Positions 1 to 11,500 of a DNA stretch of 64,000 nucleotides are shown in pieces (within the stretch, counting starts at the first letter, position 1; every line of letters begins with the position of its first letter). The DNA comes from Neodontobutis hainanensis. Lineage: Eukaryota; Chordata; Actinopteri; Gobiiformes; Odontobutidae. The position numbers and the translations under genes are program-made. The notes below the pieces were generated by a model. That model was not told where the DNA came from. It did not search any database and worked only from the letters and a program-made list of their open reading frames with translations. The stretch is from contig JALDNG010000721.1 of the NCBI GenBank assembly GCA_024349245.1, forward strand, positions 1-64,000, in the 5' to 3' direction.

Positions 1-1867
1 AGAAAGAGAGAGCAGAGGAGGCAGAGGCCACAGAGAATCCAAAAGAGACATAGGTCAAAGAGAGACCAGAGGAATGCAGAGGTCACAGAGAGACCAGTGG
101 AGGTAGAGAGAGCAGAGGAGGCAGAGAAGGCAGAGAGACCAGTAGAGGCAGAAGAGACAGAGAGACCAGAGGAGGCAACGGGGCAGAGAGGCCAGAGGAG
201 GCAGAGGCCACCGAGAGTTCAGAGGAGGAAGAAAGACAGAGAGACCAAAGGAGGCACAGAGATTAGAGGACGCATAGGTGCCAGAGAGACCAGAAAAGGC
301 AGATGCCACAGAGAGACCAGAGGAGCCAGCGGCAGCAGAGTGACCAGAGGAGGCAGAGAGACCAGAGAAGGCAGAGGACACAAAGAGACCAGAGGAGGCA
401 GAAGCCACAGAGTGACTAGAGGAGGCAGAGGAGACAAAGAGACCAGAGGAGGCAGAGGCCACAGAGAGACGAGAGGAAGCAGAGGCAATAAAGAGACCAG
501 TGGAGGCAGAGAGACCAGAGGAGGCAGAGGCCACAGAGAGACCAGAGGAGGAAGAGGCGACAAAGAGACTAGAGGAGACAGATAAGTCAGAGAGACTAGT
601 GGAGGTAGAGGCCAGAGAGAGAGCAGAGGAGGCAGAGGCCACAGAGAGACTAGTGGAGTCAAAGGCCACTGAGAGACCAGTGGAGGCATAGGAGACAGAG
701 AGACCAGAGGAGGCAGAGGCCACAGAGAATCCAGAGGAGGCATCGGCCACAGAGAGACCAGAGGATTGCAGAGGTCACAGAGAGACCAGTGGGGGTAGAG
801 AGATCAGAGGAGGCAGAGAAGGAAGAGAGACCAGTGGAGGCAGGGGAGACAGAGAGAGCAAGGGAGGCAGAGGTCACATAGAGACGAGAGGAAGCAGAGG
901 AGGCAGAGAGACCAGAGGAGGCACAGGCAATAGAGAGACCAGTAGAAAAAGAGAGACCAGAGGGGGCAGAGGAGGCAGAGAGACAAGAGAAGACAGAGGC
1001 CACAGAGAGACCAGAGGAGGCAGAGGCCACAGAGAGACCAGAGGAGGCAGAGGAGGCAGAGAGACCAGAGGAGGCAGACGAGACAGAGAGACGAGAGGAA
1101 GCAGGGGAGGCAGAGAGTCTAGAGGAGGCAGAGGCCACAGAAAGACTAGAAGAGGCAGAGGTCACAGAGAGACCAGAGGAGGCAGAGGAGGCAGAAAGAC
1201 CAGAAAAGGCAGATGCCACAGAGAGACCAGTGAGGCAGCGGCCAGAGAGAGAGCAGAGAAGGCAGAGGCCACAGAGAGACCATAGGAGGCAGAGGCAATA
1301 GAGACCAGTGGAGGCAAAGGAGGCAGAGAGACCAGAGGAGGCAGAGGCCACAGAGAGACCAGATGATGCAGAGAGACAGAGAGACCAGAGGAGGAAGTTA
1401 AAGCAGAGGAGGCAGAGAAAGCAGAGAGACCAGAGGAGGCAGAGGCCACACAGTGACTAGAGGAGGCAGAGGAGACAAAAAGACCAGAGGAGGCAGAGGC
1501 CACAGAGAGACCAGAGGAAGCAGGGGAGGCAGAGAGACTAGAGGAGGCAGAGGAGACAGAGAGAGGAGAGGAAGCAGGGGAGGCAGAGAGACTAGAGGAG
1601 GCAGAGGCCACAGAAAGACCAGAGGAGACAGAGAGTCCAGAGGAGGCAGAGGCCACAGAGAGACCAGAAGAGGCAGAGGTCACAGAGAGACCAGAAGAGG
1701 CAGAGGCCACAGAGAGACGAAAGGAAGCAGAGGAGGCAGAGAGACCAGACGAGGCAGTTAGAGGAGAGGAGGCAGAGGAGACAGAGAGACCAGAGGAGGA
1801 AGAGGCCACAGAGTGACTAGAGGAGGCAGAGGAGACAAAGAGACCACAGGAGTCAGAGGCCACAGAC
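1..1867. repeat. 27-bp purine-rich minisatellite (left edge truncated)
   Basis: Tandem units of 27 bp, with a typical unit reading GAGACCAGAGGAGGCAGA followed by GGCCACAGA or GGAGGCAGA. About 69 units are present and the array continues past the left edge of the window. The plus strand is strongly purine-rich. Because 27 is a multiple of 3, each frame gives a 9-residue period. A Glu-rich frame (ERPEEAEAT-like) and an Arg/Gly frame (RETRGGRGH-like) appear on plus, and a Ser-rich frame (SGLSVASAS-like) and a Leu/Pro frame on minus. Several frames stay open for 160-230 codons, but the frame changes repeatedly through indels and there is no splice or start context, so I treat it as non-coding. 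It ends abruptly where the 23-bp satellite begins. Confidence 0.9.
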
Positions 1868-4800
1868 AGAGGTGCAGTTGTACAGACTGTAGATTGGCTT
1901 TAGAACAGACTGTAGATGAGCTTTAGAACAGACTGTAAATGTCCAGTAGAACAGACTGACAATTAGAACAGATTGTAGATTTGCAGTAAAACAGACTGTA
2001 GACGTGCAGGTGAACAGAAATCAGAGCAGCAGTAGTACAGACTCTAGAATTACCTTAGAACAGACTGTAAACGAGCAATAGAAATGACTGTAAACGTCCC
2101 GTAGAACAAACTGACAATGTGCAATAGAATAGACTCTAGAGCTGCAGTAGTACAGACTGTAGATGAGCAAATGAACAGACTGTATATGAGTTTTAGAAAA
2201 CACTGTAGACATGCATTTATAACAGACTGTAGAGGTGCAGTAATACAGACTGTAGACGAGCATTAGAACAGACTGTAGAAGTGCAGTAGTACGGACTGTA
2301 GAGGTGCAGTTGAACAGACTGTAGGCGTGCAGTTGAACAGACTTCAGTGCAGAATTAGTAAAGACTGTAGATTGTAGAACAGACTGACAATTAGAAGAGA
2401 TTGTAGATGTGCAGTAAAAATGACTGTAGACGTGCAGTAGAATAGAGTGCAGTAGAGCAATAGTACAGACTGTAAAATGGGATTAGATCAGACTGTAGAC
2501 ATGCAGTAGAACAGACTGTAAAGGTGCAGTTGTACAGACTGTAGGCGAGCATTAGAACAGACTGTTGATGTGCAGTAGAAAAGACTGTAGACGTACAATA
2601 GAACAGACTGTAGATGAGCATTAGAACAGAATGTAGGCGTCCATTAGAACAGACTGTAGATGTGCAGTAGTAAAGACTTAAGACCTGCATAAGAATAGAC
2701 TGTGGACAAGCATTAGAACAGACTGTAGATGAGCAGTAGTACAGACTGTAGACTTGCATTAGAAGAGAGTGTAGATGTGCATTAGAACAGGCTTTAGAAG
2801 TGCAGTAGTAGAGACTGTAGATGTGTAGTAGAACAGACTGTAAATGAGCAGTAGTAGAGACTGTAGACTTGTATTAGAACAGACTGTAAACGTGCAGTAG
2901 AACAGACTGTAGATGAGCAGTTGTACAGACTGTAGACTTTCATTAGAACATACAGTAGATGTCCATTAGAATAGACTGTAGATGTGCAGTAGAACAGACT
3001 GACGAGGTGCAGAAGAATAGACTGAAGAGTTGCAGTAGTTGAGACTTTACACGAGGATTAGAACAGACTGTACATGACTATTAGAAAAGACTGTAGACAT
3101 GCTTTAGAAGAGACTGTAGAGGCTCAGTAGTACAGACTGTAGACGAGCATTAAAACAAACTGTAGATGTGCAGTAGACCAGACTGTAGACGTGCAGTTGA
3201 ACAGACTTTAGAGCAGCAGTAGTACAGACTCTAGATTGGCTTTAGACTGTAGATGAGCTTTAGAACAGACTGTAGAGGTGCAGTAGTTCAGACTGTAGAT
3301 GAGCATTAGAACAGACTCTATATGAGTAGTAGAAAACACTCTAGACATGCTTTAGAACAGGCAGTAGAGGTGCAGTTGTACAGACTGTAGGCGAGCAGGA
3401 GTACAGACTGGAGAATTCCATTAGAACAAATTGTAAATGTGCATTAGAACAGACTGTAGATGTGCAAAAGAATAGACTATAGAGGGCAGTAGTTGAGACT
3501 TTACACGAGCATTAGAACAGACTGTACATGAGTATTAGAAAAGACTGTAGACATGTTTTAGAACAGACTGTAGAGTTCCAGTAGTACAGACTCTAGACGA
3601 CCATTAGAACAAACTGTAGATGTGCAGTAGAAGAGACTGTAGAGGTGCAGTAGTACAGAAAGTTGACAATTATTAAAAGAGACTGTAGGCGTGCAGTATA
3701 ACAGACTCTAGACAATTATTATCTATTAATAATAGAAAAGACTGTAGAGGTGCAGTTGAACAGACTGTAGATGTGCAGTTGAATAGACTTCAGAGCAGAA
3801 GTAGAACAGACTCTAAATTGGCTTTGGAACAGACTGTAGACGAGCATTAGAACAAACAGTAAACAACCTGTAGAACAGACTGAGAATGTGCAGAAGAATA
3901 GATTCTAGAGGTGCAGTAGTACAGACTGTAGATGAGGATTAGAACAGACTGTATATGAGTATTAGAAAACACTGTAGATATGCTTTAGAACAGACTGTAG
4001 AGTTGCAGTAGTTCAGACTGTAGACGAGCATTAGAACAGACTGTATATGAGTATTAAAAAACATTCTAGACATGCTTTAGAACAGATTGTAGAGGTGCAG
4101 TAATACAGACTGTAGATGAGAATTAGAAAAGACTGTAAACGTCCAGTAGAACAGACTGACAATGTGCAGAAGAATAGACTGTAGAGATGCAGTAGTACAG
4201 ACTGTAGACATGCATTAGAACAGACTGTATATGAGTATTAGAAAACATTCTAGACATGCTTTAGAACAGACTGTAGATGAGCAGTAATACAGACTGTAGA
4301 CTTGCATTAGAACAGACTGTAGATGTGCAGTAGAACAGACCGTAGATGAGTAGTAAAACAGACTGTAGACGAGCATTAGAACCGACTGTAAACATCCAGT
4401 AGAACAGACTGACAATGTGCAGAAGAATAGACTGTAGAAATGCAGTAGTACAGACTGTAGACGAGCATTAGAAGAGAGTGTAGATGTGCATTAGAACAGA
4501 CTTTAGAAGTGCAGTAATAGAGACTGTAGATGTGTAGTAGAACAGACTGTAGACGTGCAGTGGACGAGACTGTAGTAGAGCAGTAGTACAGACTGTAAAC
4601 TGGCATTAGAACAGACTGTAGAGGTGCAGGTGAACAGACGGTAGATGAGCAATAGTACAGACTGTAGACTTACATTAGAACAGACTGTAGATGTGCATTA
4701 GAACAGACTGTAGACGTGCAGTAGAACAGACTGTAGATAAGCAGTAGTACAGACTGTAGGCTTGCATTAGAACAGACAGTAGATGTACATTAGAACAGAC

Positions 4801-5690
4801 TGTAGATGTGCAGTAAAACAGACTGTAGGCGTGCAGTGGGCGAGACTGTAGTAGAGCAGTTGTACAGACTGTAAACTGGCATTAGAACAGACTGTAGAGG
4901 TGCAGGTGAACAGACAGTAGACGTGCAGTTAAGCAGACTTCAGAGCAGCAGTAGTACAGACTCTAGATTGGCTTTAGAACTGACTATAGACGAGCATTAG
5001 AACAGGCTATAAACGTCAGTAGAACAGACTTTATATAAGTATTAGAAAACACTCTAGATAAGTTTTATAACAAAATGTAGAGGTGCAGTAGTTCCGACTG
5101 TAGACGAACATTAGAACAGACTGTATATGAGTATTAGAAAACACTCTAAACATGCTTTAGAACAGACTGTAGAGGTGCAGTAATACAGACTGTAGATGAG
5201 AATTAGAAAAGACTGTAAACGTCCAGTAGAACAGACTGACAATGTGCAGAAGAATAGACTGTAGAGATGCAGTAGTACAGACTGTAGACAAGCATTAGAA
5301 CAGACTGTATATGAGTATTAGAAAACACTCTAGACATGCTTTTGAACAGACTGTAGAGCTGCAGTAGTTCAGACTGTAGACGAGTATTAGAACAGACTCT
5401 ATATGAGTTTTAGAAAACACTCTGCACATGCTTTAGAACAGATTGTAAAAGGTGCAGTATTTCTGACTGTAGACATGCATTAGAACAGACTGTATATGAG
5501 TATTAGAAAACACTCTAGACATGCTTTAGAACAGACTGTAGATGAGCAGTAATACAGACTGTAGACTTTTATTAGAACAGACTGTAGATGTGCAGTAGAA
5601 CAGACTGTAGACGTTTATTAGAACAGACTGTAGACCTGCAAAAGAACAGACCGTAGATGAGTAGTAAAACAGACTATAGACTTAAAGACT
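1868..5690 (+). repeat. 23-bp satellite array, forward orientation, block 1
   Basis: Tandem array of 23-bp monomers with core ACAGACTGTAGA followed by variable GTGCAGTAGA, GAGCAGTAGT or TTGCATTAGA. Recurrent variant monomers act as landmarks: CTGACAATGTGCAGAAGAA, GTATATGAGTATTAGAAAAC, and CAGAGCAGCAGTAGTACAG followed by CTCTAGATTGGCTTTAG. The minus strand of the monomer lacks stops in all three frames, so long spurious open frames with a 23-residue period occur on that strand. The part from 2010 to about 2715 matches 38690-39340 and 58565-59260. The part from 2988 to about 4000 matches 11041 onward and 22622 onward. No other gene-like sequence is visible. Confidence 0.95.
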
Positions 5691-5944
5691 TTACAGTCTG
5701 TTCTAATGCTCGCCCACCGTCTGTTCTAATGCAGGTCTTTAGTGTGTTCTACTGCTCGTCTACAGTCTGTTCTATTGTACGTCTACATTCTGTTCCAATG
5801 CACATCTACAGTCTGTTCAACTGCACGTCTGTCTGTTCAACTGCATCTCAACAGTCTGTTCTAATGCCAGTTTACAGTCTGTACCTCTGCTCTACTGCAG
5901 TCTGTTCTACTGCACGTTTACAGTCTGTTTTACTGCACATCTAC
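5691..5944 (-). repeat. 23-bp satellite, inverted block, left part
   Basis: The monomer now reads as its reverse complement (TACAGTCTGTTCTAATGC and variants). The switch lies at about 5680-5692, where a forward CAGACTATAGACTTAAAG runs into ACTTTACAGTCTGTTC. This segment matches 40235-40500 and 60170-60423. Confidence 0.93.
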
Positions 5945-6641
5945 TTTTATGTCAATTCAAGGTACAAGTTGTCCTGAGCACTCAGCCTATTTTTACTTAA
6001 ATTACTAAGAGCACTCCCAAACTGCAGGGGCAACCACGCATCAAAAGGTTATGGAACCAACTTCCAGGAAGTGCTCTTGGGACCATTATTACCAGCGCAC
6101 ACACAGAGTGCATGGCAGTTGAAATGTTTGGTAAAAGCTCAGTTGGCCATCTCACTTGTTCCTGAGGAAAAGAAACTTTGACCACAGCTCCTGATTATCC
6201 AAGGACACAACTGGTAGGACAAAAGTGGACTGTGTGTTTGTTTGTGTTGAGTTAAGACTTTTGTATGATTTTGTTTCTTGGTTGTAATGTCCAATTTAAA
6301 TCAAATAGTGAATACTTTATGTGAACATTACACTAAGCATGTGTATTGTTTAAATTATATAAGTTTAATTAGAGACCATATGTTAATTTAAATGACTGTT
6401 TGGTTTGACATTTACTATTGAGGAAGTGTTATTGAGTTATTTGTGATTTATTTGCAACTAATTTCTGCTTTGGTTTGTGTAATTTAAAGGTTATTAACCT
6501 ATTCTGTTCCACCCCGATCATCTTTAGGAAAATATAAGATAAAAGAAAGAACAGTTTTGAGTTGTCCTTTGCATTCATCAGAGATAAAGCAGTTTTCAAG
6601 TTTGGGCAGAGCTGTAGTCAGTTAAAAAACACACATAACTT
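5945..6641. repeat. Non-satellite island, copy 1 of 3
   Basis: About 0.7 kb of non-satellite, AT-rich sequence embedded in the inverted satellite block. Near-identical copies lie at 40501-41196 and 60424-61121, each with the same satellite flanks, so the copies arose by block duplication rather than by separate insertion. I see no terminal repeats, target duplication, tail or recognisable protein domain. A short frame open in the 40.5-kb copy contains RLWNQLPGSALG but is closed by changes in the other copies. Its function and origin are unknown. Confidence 0.75.
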
Positions 6642-8590
6642 GACATCTACAGTCTGTTCTAATGCAAGTCTACAGTCTGTACTACTGCTCATCTTCAGTT
6701 TGTTTTACTGCACATCTACAGTCTGTACAACTGCACCTCTACAGTCTGTTCTAATGCCAGTTTACAGTCTGTACTATTGCTCTAATGCAGTCTGTTCTAC
6801 TGCATAACTACGGTCTGTTTTACTGCACATCTACAGTCTGTTCTAATGCACATCTACAGTCTGTTCTAATGCATGTCTACAGTCTGTTCTACTGCATGTT
6901 TACAGTCTGTTCTACAGCGCGTCTTCAGTCTGTTCTACTGCGTCTTCAGTCTGCTCTATTGCAAGTCTACAGTTTGTTTTACTGCACATCTACAGTCTGT
7001 TCTAATGCACATTTACAGTCTGTTCCTATGCAAGTATACAGTCTGTACTACTGCTCAACTACAGTCTGTTCTACTGCACGTCTACAGTCTGTTCTACTGC
7101 ACCTCTACAGTCTGTTGTAAAGCATTTCTATTAGTGTTTTCTAATACTCATATACAGTCTGTTCTAATGCTCGTCTACAGTCTGTACTACTGCACCACTA
7201 CAGTCTATTCTTCTGCACATCGTCAGTCTGTTCTACTGGACGTTTACAGTCTGTTCTAATGCACATCTACAGTCAGTTCTACTGACGTTTACAGTCTGTT
7301 CTAATGCTCGTCTACAGTCAGTTCTAATGCTCGTCTACAGTGCACGTCTTCTGTCTGTTCTAATAATTGTCTACATTCTGTACTACTGCTTCTTACAGTC
7401 TATACTACTGCATCTACAATCTGTTCTACTGCATGTCTACAGTCTGTTCTAATAATTGTCTACAGTCTCTTCTACTGCACATCTACAGTCTGTTCTAATG
7501 CATGTCTATAGTCTGTTCAAATGTTCGTCCACAGTCTGTTCTAATGCAGTACGACCACACATCTATAGTCTGTTCTATTGCTCGAATATCGTCTGTTCTA
7601 TTACCCAATAACAGTCTTTACTACTCAACCTCTACAGTTTGTTCTACTGTTCCTCTACAGTCTGTTCTAATGCTCGTCTACAGTTTGTACAACTAGACAT
7701 CTACAGTCTGTTCTAAAGCATGTCTACAGTGTTTTCTTATACTCATATACAGTCTGATCTAATGCTCATCTACAGTCTGTACTACTGCACCTCTAGAATC
7801 TATTATTCTGCACATTGACAGTCTGTTCTACTAGACGTTTACAGTCTATTCTAATGATCGTCTACAGTCTGTTCTACAGCCAATCTAGAGTCTGTACTAC
7901 TGCTGCTCTGAAGACTATTCAACTGCACGTGTACAGTCTGTTCAACTGCCCCTCTACAGTCTTTTCTATTGTACATCTACAGTCTGTTCTAATGCACATC
8001 TACAGTGTGTTCTAATGCAAGTCGACAGTCTGTACTACTAATTGTCTAGAGTCTGTACTACTGCACCTCTACAGTCTGTTCTAAAATCATGTCTACAGTC
8101 TATTCTAATACTCATATACAGTCTGTTCTATTTCTCGTGTACAGTCTGTAGTAATGCACCTTTAAAGTCAATTCTTCTGCAGCATCATCAAGTCTACAGT
8201 CTGTTCTAATAATTGTCTACAGTCCGTTCTACTGCACATCTACAGTCTGTTCTAATGTTTGTCTACAGTCTGAACAACTGCACCTCTACAGTCTGTTCTA
8301 CTGCATCTACAGTCTGTTCTAATGTTTGTCTACAGTCTGAACAACTGCACCTCTACAGTCTGTTCTAAAGCATGTCTAGAGTATTTTCTAATACTCATAT
8401 ATAGTCTGTTCTAATGCTAGTCTATAGTCTGAACTACTGCACCTCAACAGTGTGTTCTAAAGCATGTCTAGAGTGTTTTCTAATACTCATATACAGTCTG
8501 TTCTAATGCGCGTTTACAGTCTGTACTAGTACATCTCTACAGTCTATTCTTCTGCACATTGTCAGTCTGTTCTACTGGACGTTTACAGTC
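6642..8590 (-). repeat. 23-bp satellite, inverted block, right part
   Basis: Reverse-orientation monomers continue from the island to the switch at about 8584-8594, where the odd-centred palindrome TACAGTCTGTA is shared by both orientations. The segment is paralogous to 41197-43400 and 61122-62960. At about 7780 it has an uninterrupted CTGTACTACTGCACC, the site occupied by a SINE at 42225. Confidence 0.93.
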
Positions 8591-11500
8591 TGTAGACCTG
8601 CAGTAGAACAGACCGTAGATGAGCAGTAAAACAGACTATAGATTTGCATTAGAACAGACTTTAGAAGTGCAGTAGTAGAGACTGTACACGTGTAGTAGAA
8701 CAGACTGTAGAGGTGCAGTAGAACAGACAGTAGATGACCAGTAGTACAGACTGTAGACTTACATTTGAACAGACTGTAGATGTGCATTAGAACAGACTGT
8801 AGACGTGCAGTAGAACAGACTGTAGATGAGCAGTAGTACAGACTGTAGGCTTGCATTAGAACAGACAGTAAATGTACATTAGAACAGACTGTAGATGTGC
8901 AGTAAAACAGACTGTAGGCGTGCAGTGGACGAGACTGTAGTAGAGCAGTAGTACAGACTGTAAACTGGCATTAGAACAGACTGTAGAGGTGCAGGTGAAC
9001 AGACAGTAGACGTGCAGTTGAGCAGACTTCAGAGCAGCAGTAGTACAGACTCTAGATTGGCTTTAGAACTGACTATAGATGAGCATTAGAACAGGCTATA
9101 AACGTCCAGTAGAACAGACTCTATATAAGTATATGAAAACACTCTAGATATGCTTTATAACAAAATGTAGAGGTGCAGTAGTTCCGACTGTAGACGAACA
9201 TTAGAACAGACTGTATATGAGTATTAGAAAACACTCTAAACATGCTTTAGAACAGACTGTAGAGGTGCAGTAATACAGACTGTAGATGAGAATTAGAAAA
9301 GACTGTAAACGTCCAGTAGAACAGACTGACAATGTGCAGAAGAATAGACTGTTGAGATGCAGTAGTACAGACTGTAGACATGCATTAGAACAGACTGTAT
9401 ATGAGTATTAGAAAACACTCTAGACATGCTTTAGAACAGACTGTAGATGAGCAGTAATACAGACTGTAGACTTGCATTAGAACAGACTGTAGATGTGCAG
9501 TAGAACAGACTGTAGACGTTTATTAGAACAGACTGTAGACCTGCAAAAGAACAGATCGTAGATGAGTAGTAAAACAGACTATAGACTTGCATTAGAACAG
9601 ACTGTAAAACTGACTTTAGACGAGCATTAGAACAGACTGTAAACATCCAGTAGAACAGACTGACAATGTGCAGAAGAATAGACTGTAGAAATGCAGTAGT
9701 ACAGACTGTAGACGAGCAGTAGTACAGACTGTAGGCTTGCATTAGAACAGGCAGTAGATGTACATTAGAACAGACTGTAGATGTGCAGTAAAACAGACTG
9801 TAGACGTGCAGTGGACGAGACTGTAGTAGAGCAGTAGTACAGACTGTAAACTGGCATTAGAACAGACTGTAGAGGTGCAGGTGAACAGACAGTAGACGTG
9901 CAGTTGAGCAGACTTCAGAGCAGCAGTAGTACAGACTCTAGATTGGCTTTAGAACTGACTATAGACGAGCATTAGAACAGGCTATAAACGTCCAGTAGAA
10001 CAGACTCTATATAAGTATTAGAAAACACTCTAGATATGCTTTATAACAAAATGTAGAGGTGCAGTAGTTCCGACTGTAGACGAACATTAGAACAGACTGT
10101 ATATGAGTATTAGAAAACACTCTAAACATGCTTTAGAACAGACTGTAGAGGTGCAGTAATACAGACTGTAGATGAGAATTAGAAAAGACTGTAAACGTCC
10201 AGTAGAACAGACTGACAATGTGCAGAAGAATAGACTGTAGAGATGCAGTAGTTCAGACTGTAGACAAGCATTAGAACAGACTGTATATGAGTATTAGAAA
10301 ACATTCTAGACATGCTTTAGAACAGACTGTAGAGCTGCAGTAGTTCAGACTGTAGACGAGTATTAGAACAGACTCTATATGAGTTTTAGAAAACACTCTG
10401 CACATGCTTTAGAACAGATTGTAAAAGGTGCAGTATTTCTGACTGTAGACATGCATTAGAACAGACTGTATATGAGTATTAGAAAACACTCTAGACATGC
10501 TTTAGAACAGACTCTAGATGAGCAGTAATACAGACTGTAGACTTGCATTAGAACAGACTGTAGATGTGCAGTAGAACAGACTGTAGACGTTTATTAGAAC
10601 AGACTGTAGACCTGCAAAAGAACAGACCGTAGATGAGTAGTAAAACAGACTATAGACTTGCATTAGAACAGACTGTAAAACTGACTGTAGACGAGCATTA
10701 GAACAGACTGTAAACATCCAGTAGAACAGACTGACAATGTGCAGAAGAATAGACTGTTGAAATGCACTAGTACAGACTGTAGACGAGCATTAGAAGAGAG
10801 TGTAGATGTGCATTAGAACAGACTTTAGAAGTGCAGTAGTAGAGACTGTAGATGTGTAGTAGAACAGACTGTAGACGTGCAGTGGATGAGACTGTAGTAG
10901 AGCAGCAGTACAGACTGTAAACTGGCATTAGAACAGACTGTAGAGGTGCAGGTGAACAGACAGTAGATGAGCAATAGTACAGACTGTAGACTTACATTAG
11001 AACAGACTGTAGCTGTGCATTAGAACAGACTGTAGACGTGCAGTAGAACAGACTGACGAGGTGCAGAAGAATAGACTGAAGAGTTGCAGTAGTTGAGACT
11101 TTACACGAGGATTAGAACAGCCTGTACATGACTATTAGAAAAGACTGTAGACATGCCTTAGAAGAGACTGTAGAGGTGCAGTAGTACAGACTGTAGACGA
11201 GCATTAAAACAAACTGTAGATGTGCAGTAGACCAGACTGTAGACGTGCAGTTGAACAGACTTTAGAGCAGCAGTAGTACAGACTCTAGATTGGCTTTAGA
11301 ACAGACTGTAGATGAGCTTTAGAACAGACTGTAGAGGTGCAGTAGTTCAGACTGTAGATGAGCATTAGAACAGACTCTATATGAATATTAGACAACACTC
11401 TAGACATGCTTTAGAACAGGCAGTAGAGGTGCAGTTGTACAGACTGTAGACGAGCATTAAAACAGACTGTATATTAGTATTAGAAAACACTCTAGACATG

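Noticed and set aside
55..1863. Ser-rich proteins of about 230 residues on minus in the 27-bp array
   Set aside because: Similar-length frames are open on both strands because of the unit composition. Frame shifts between units and no flanking gene structure argue against coding.
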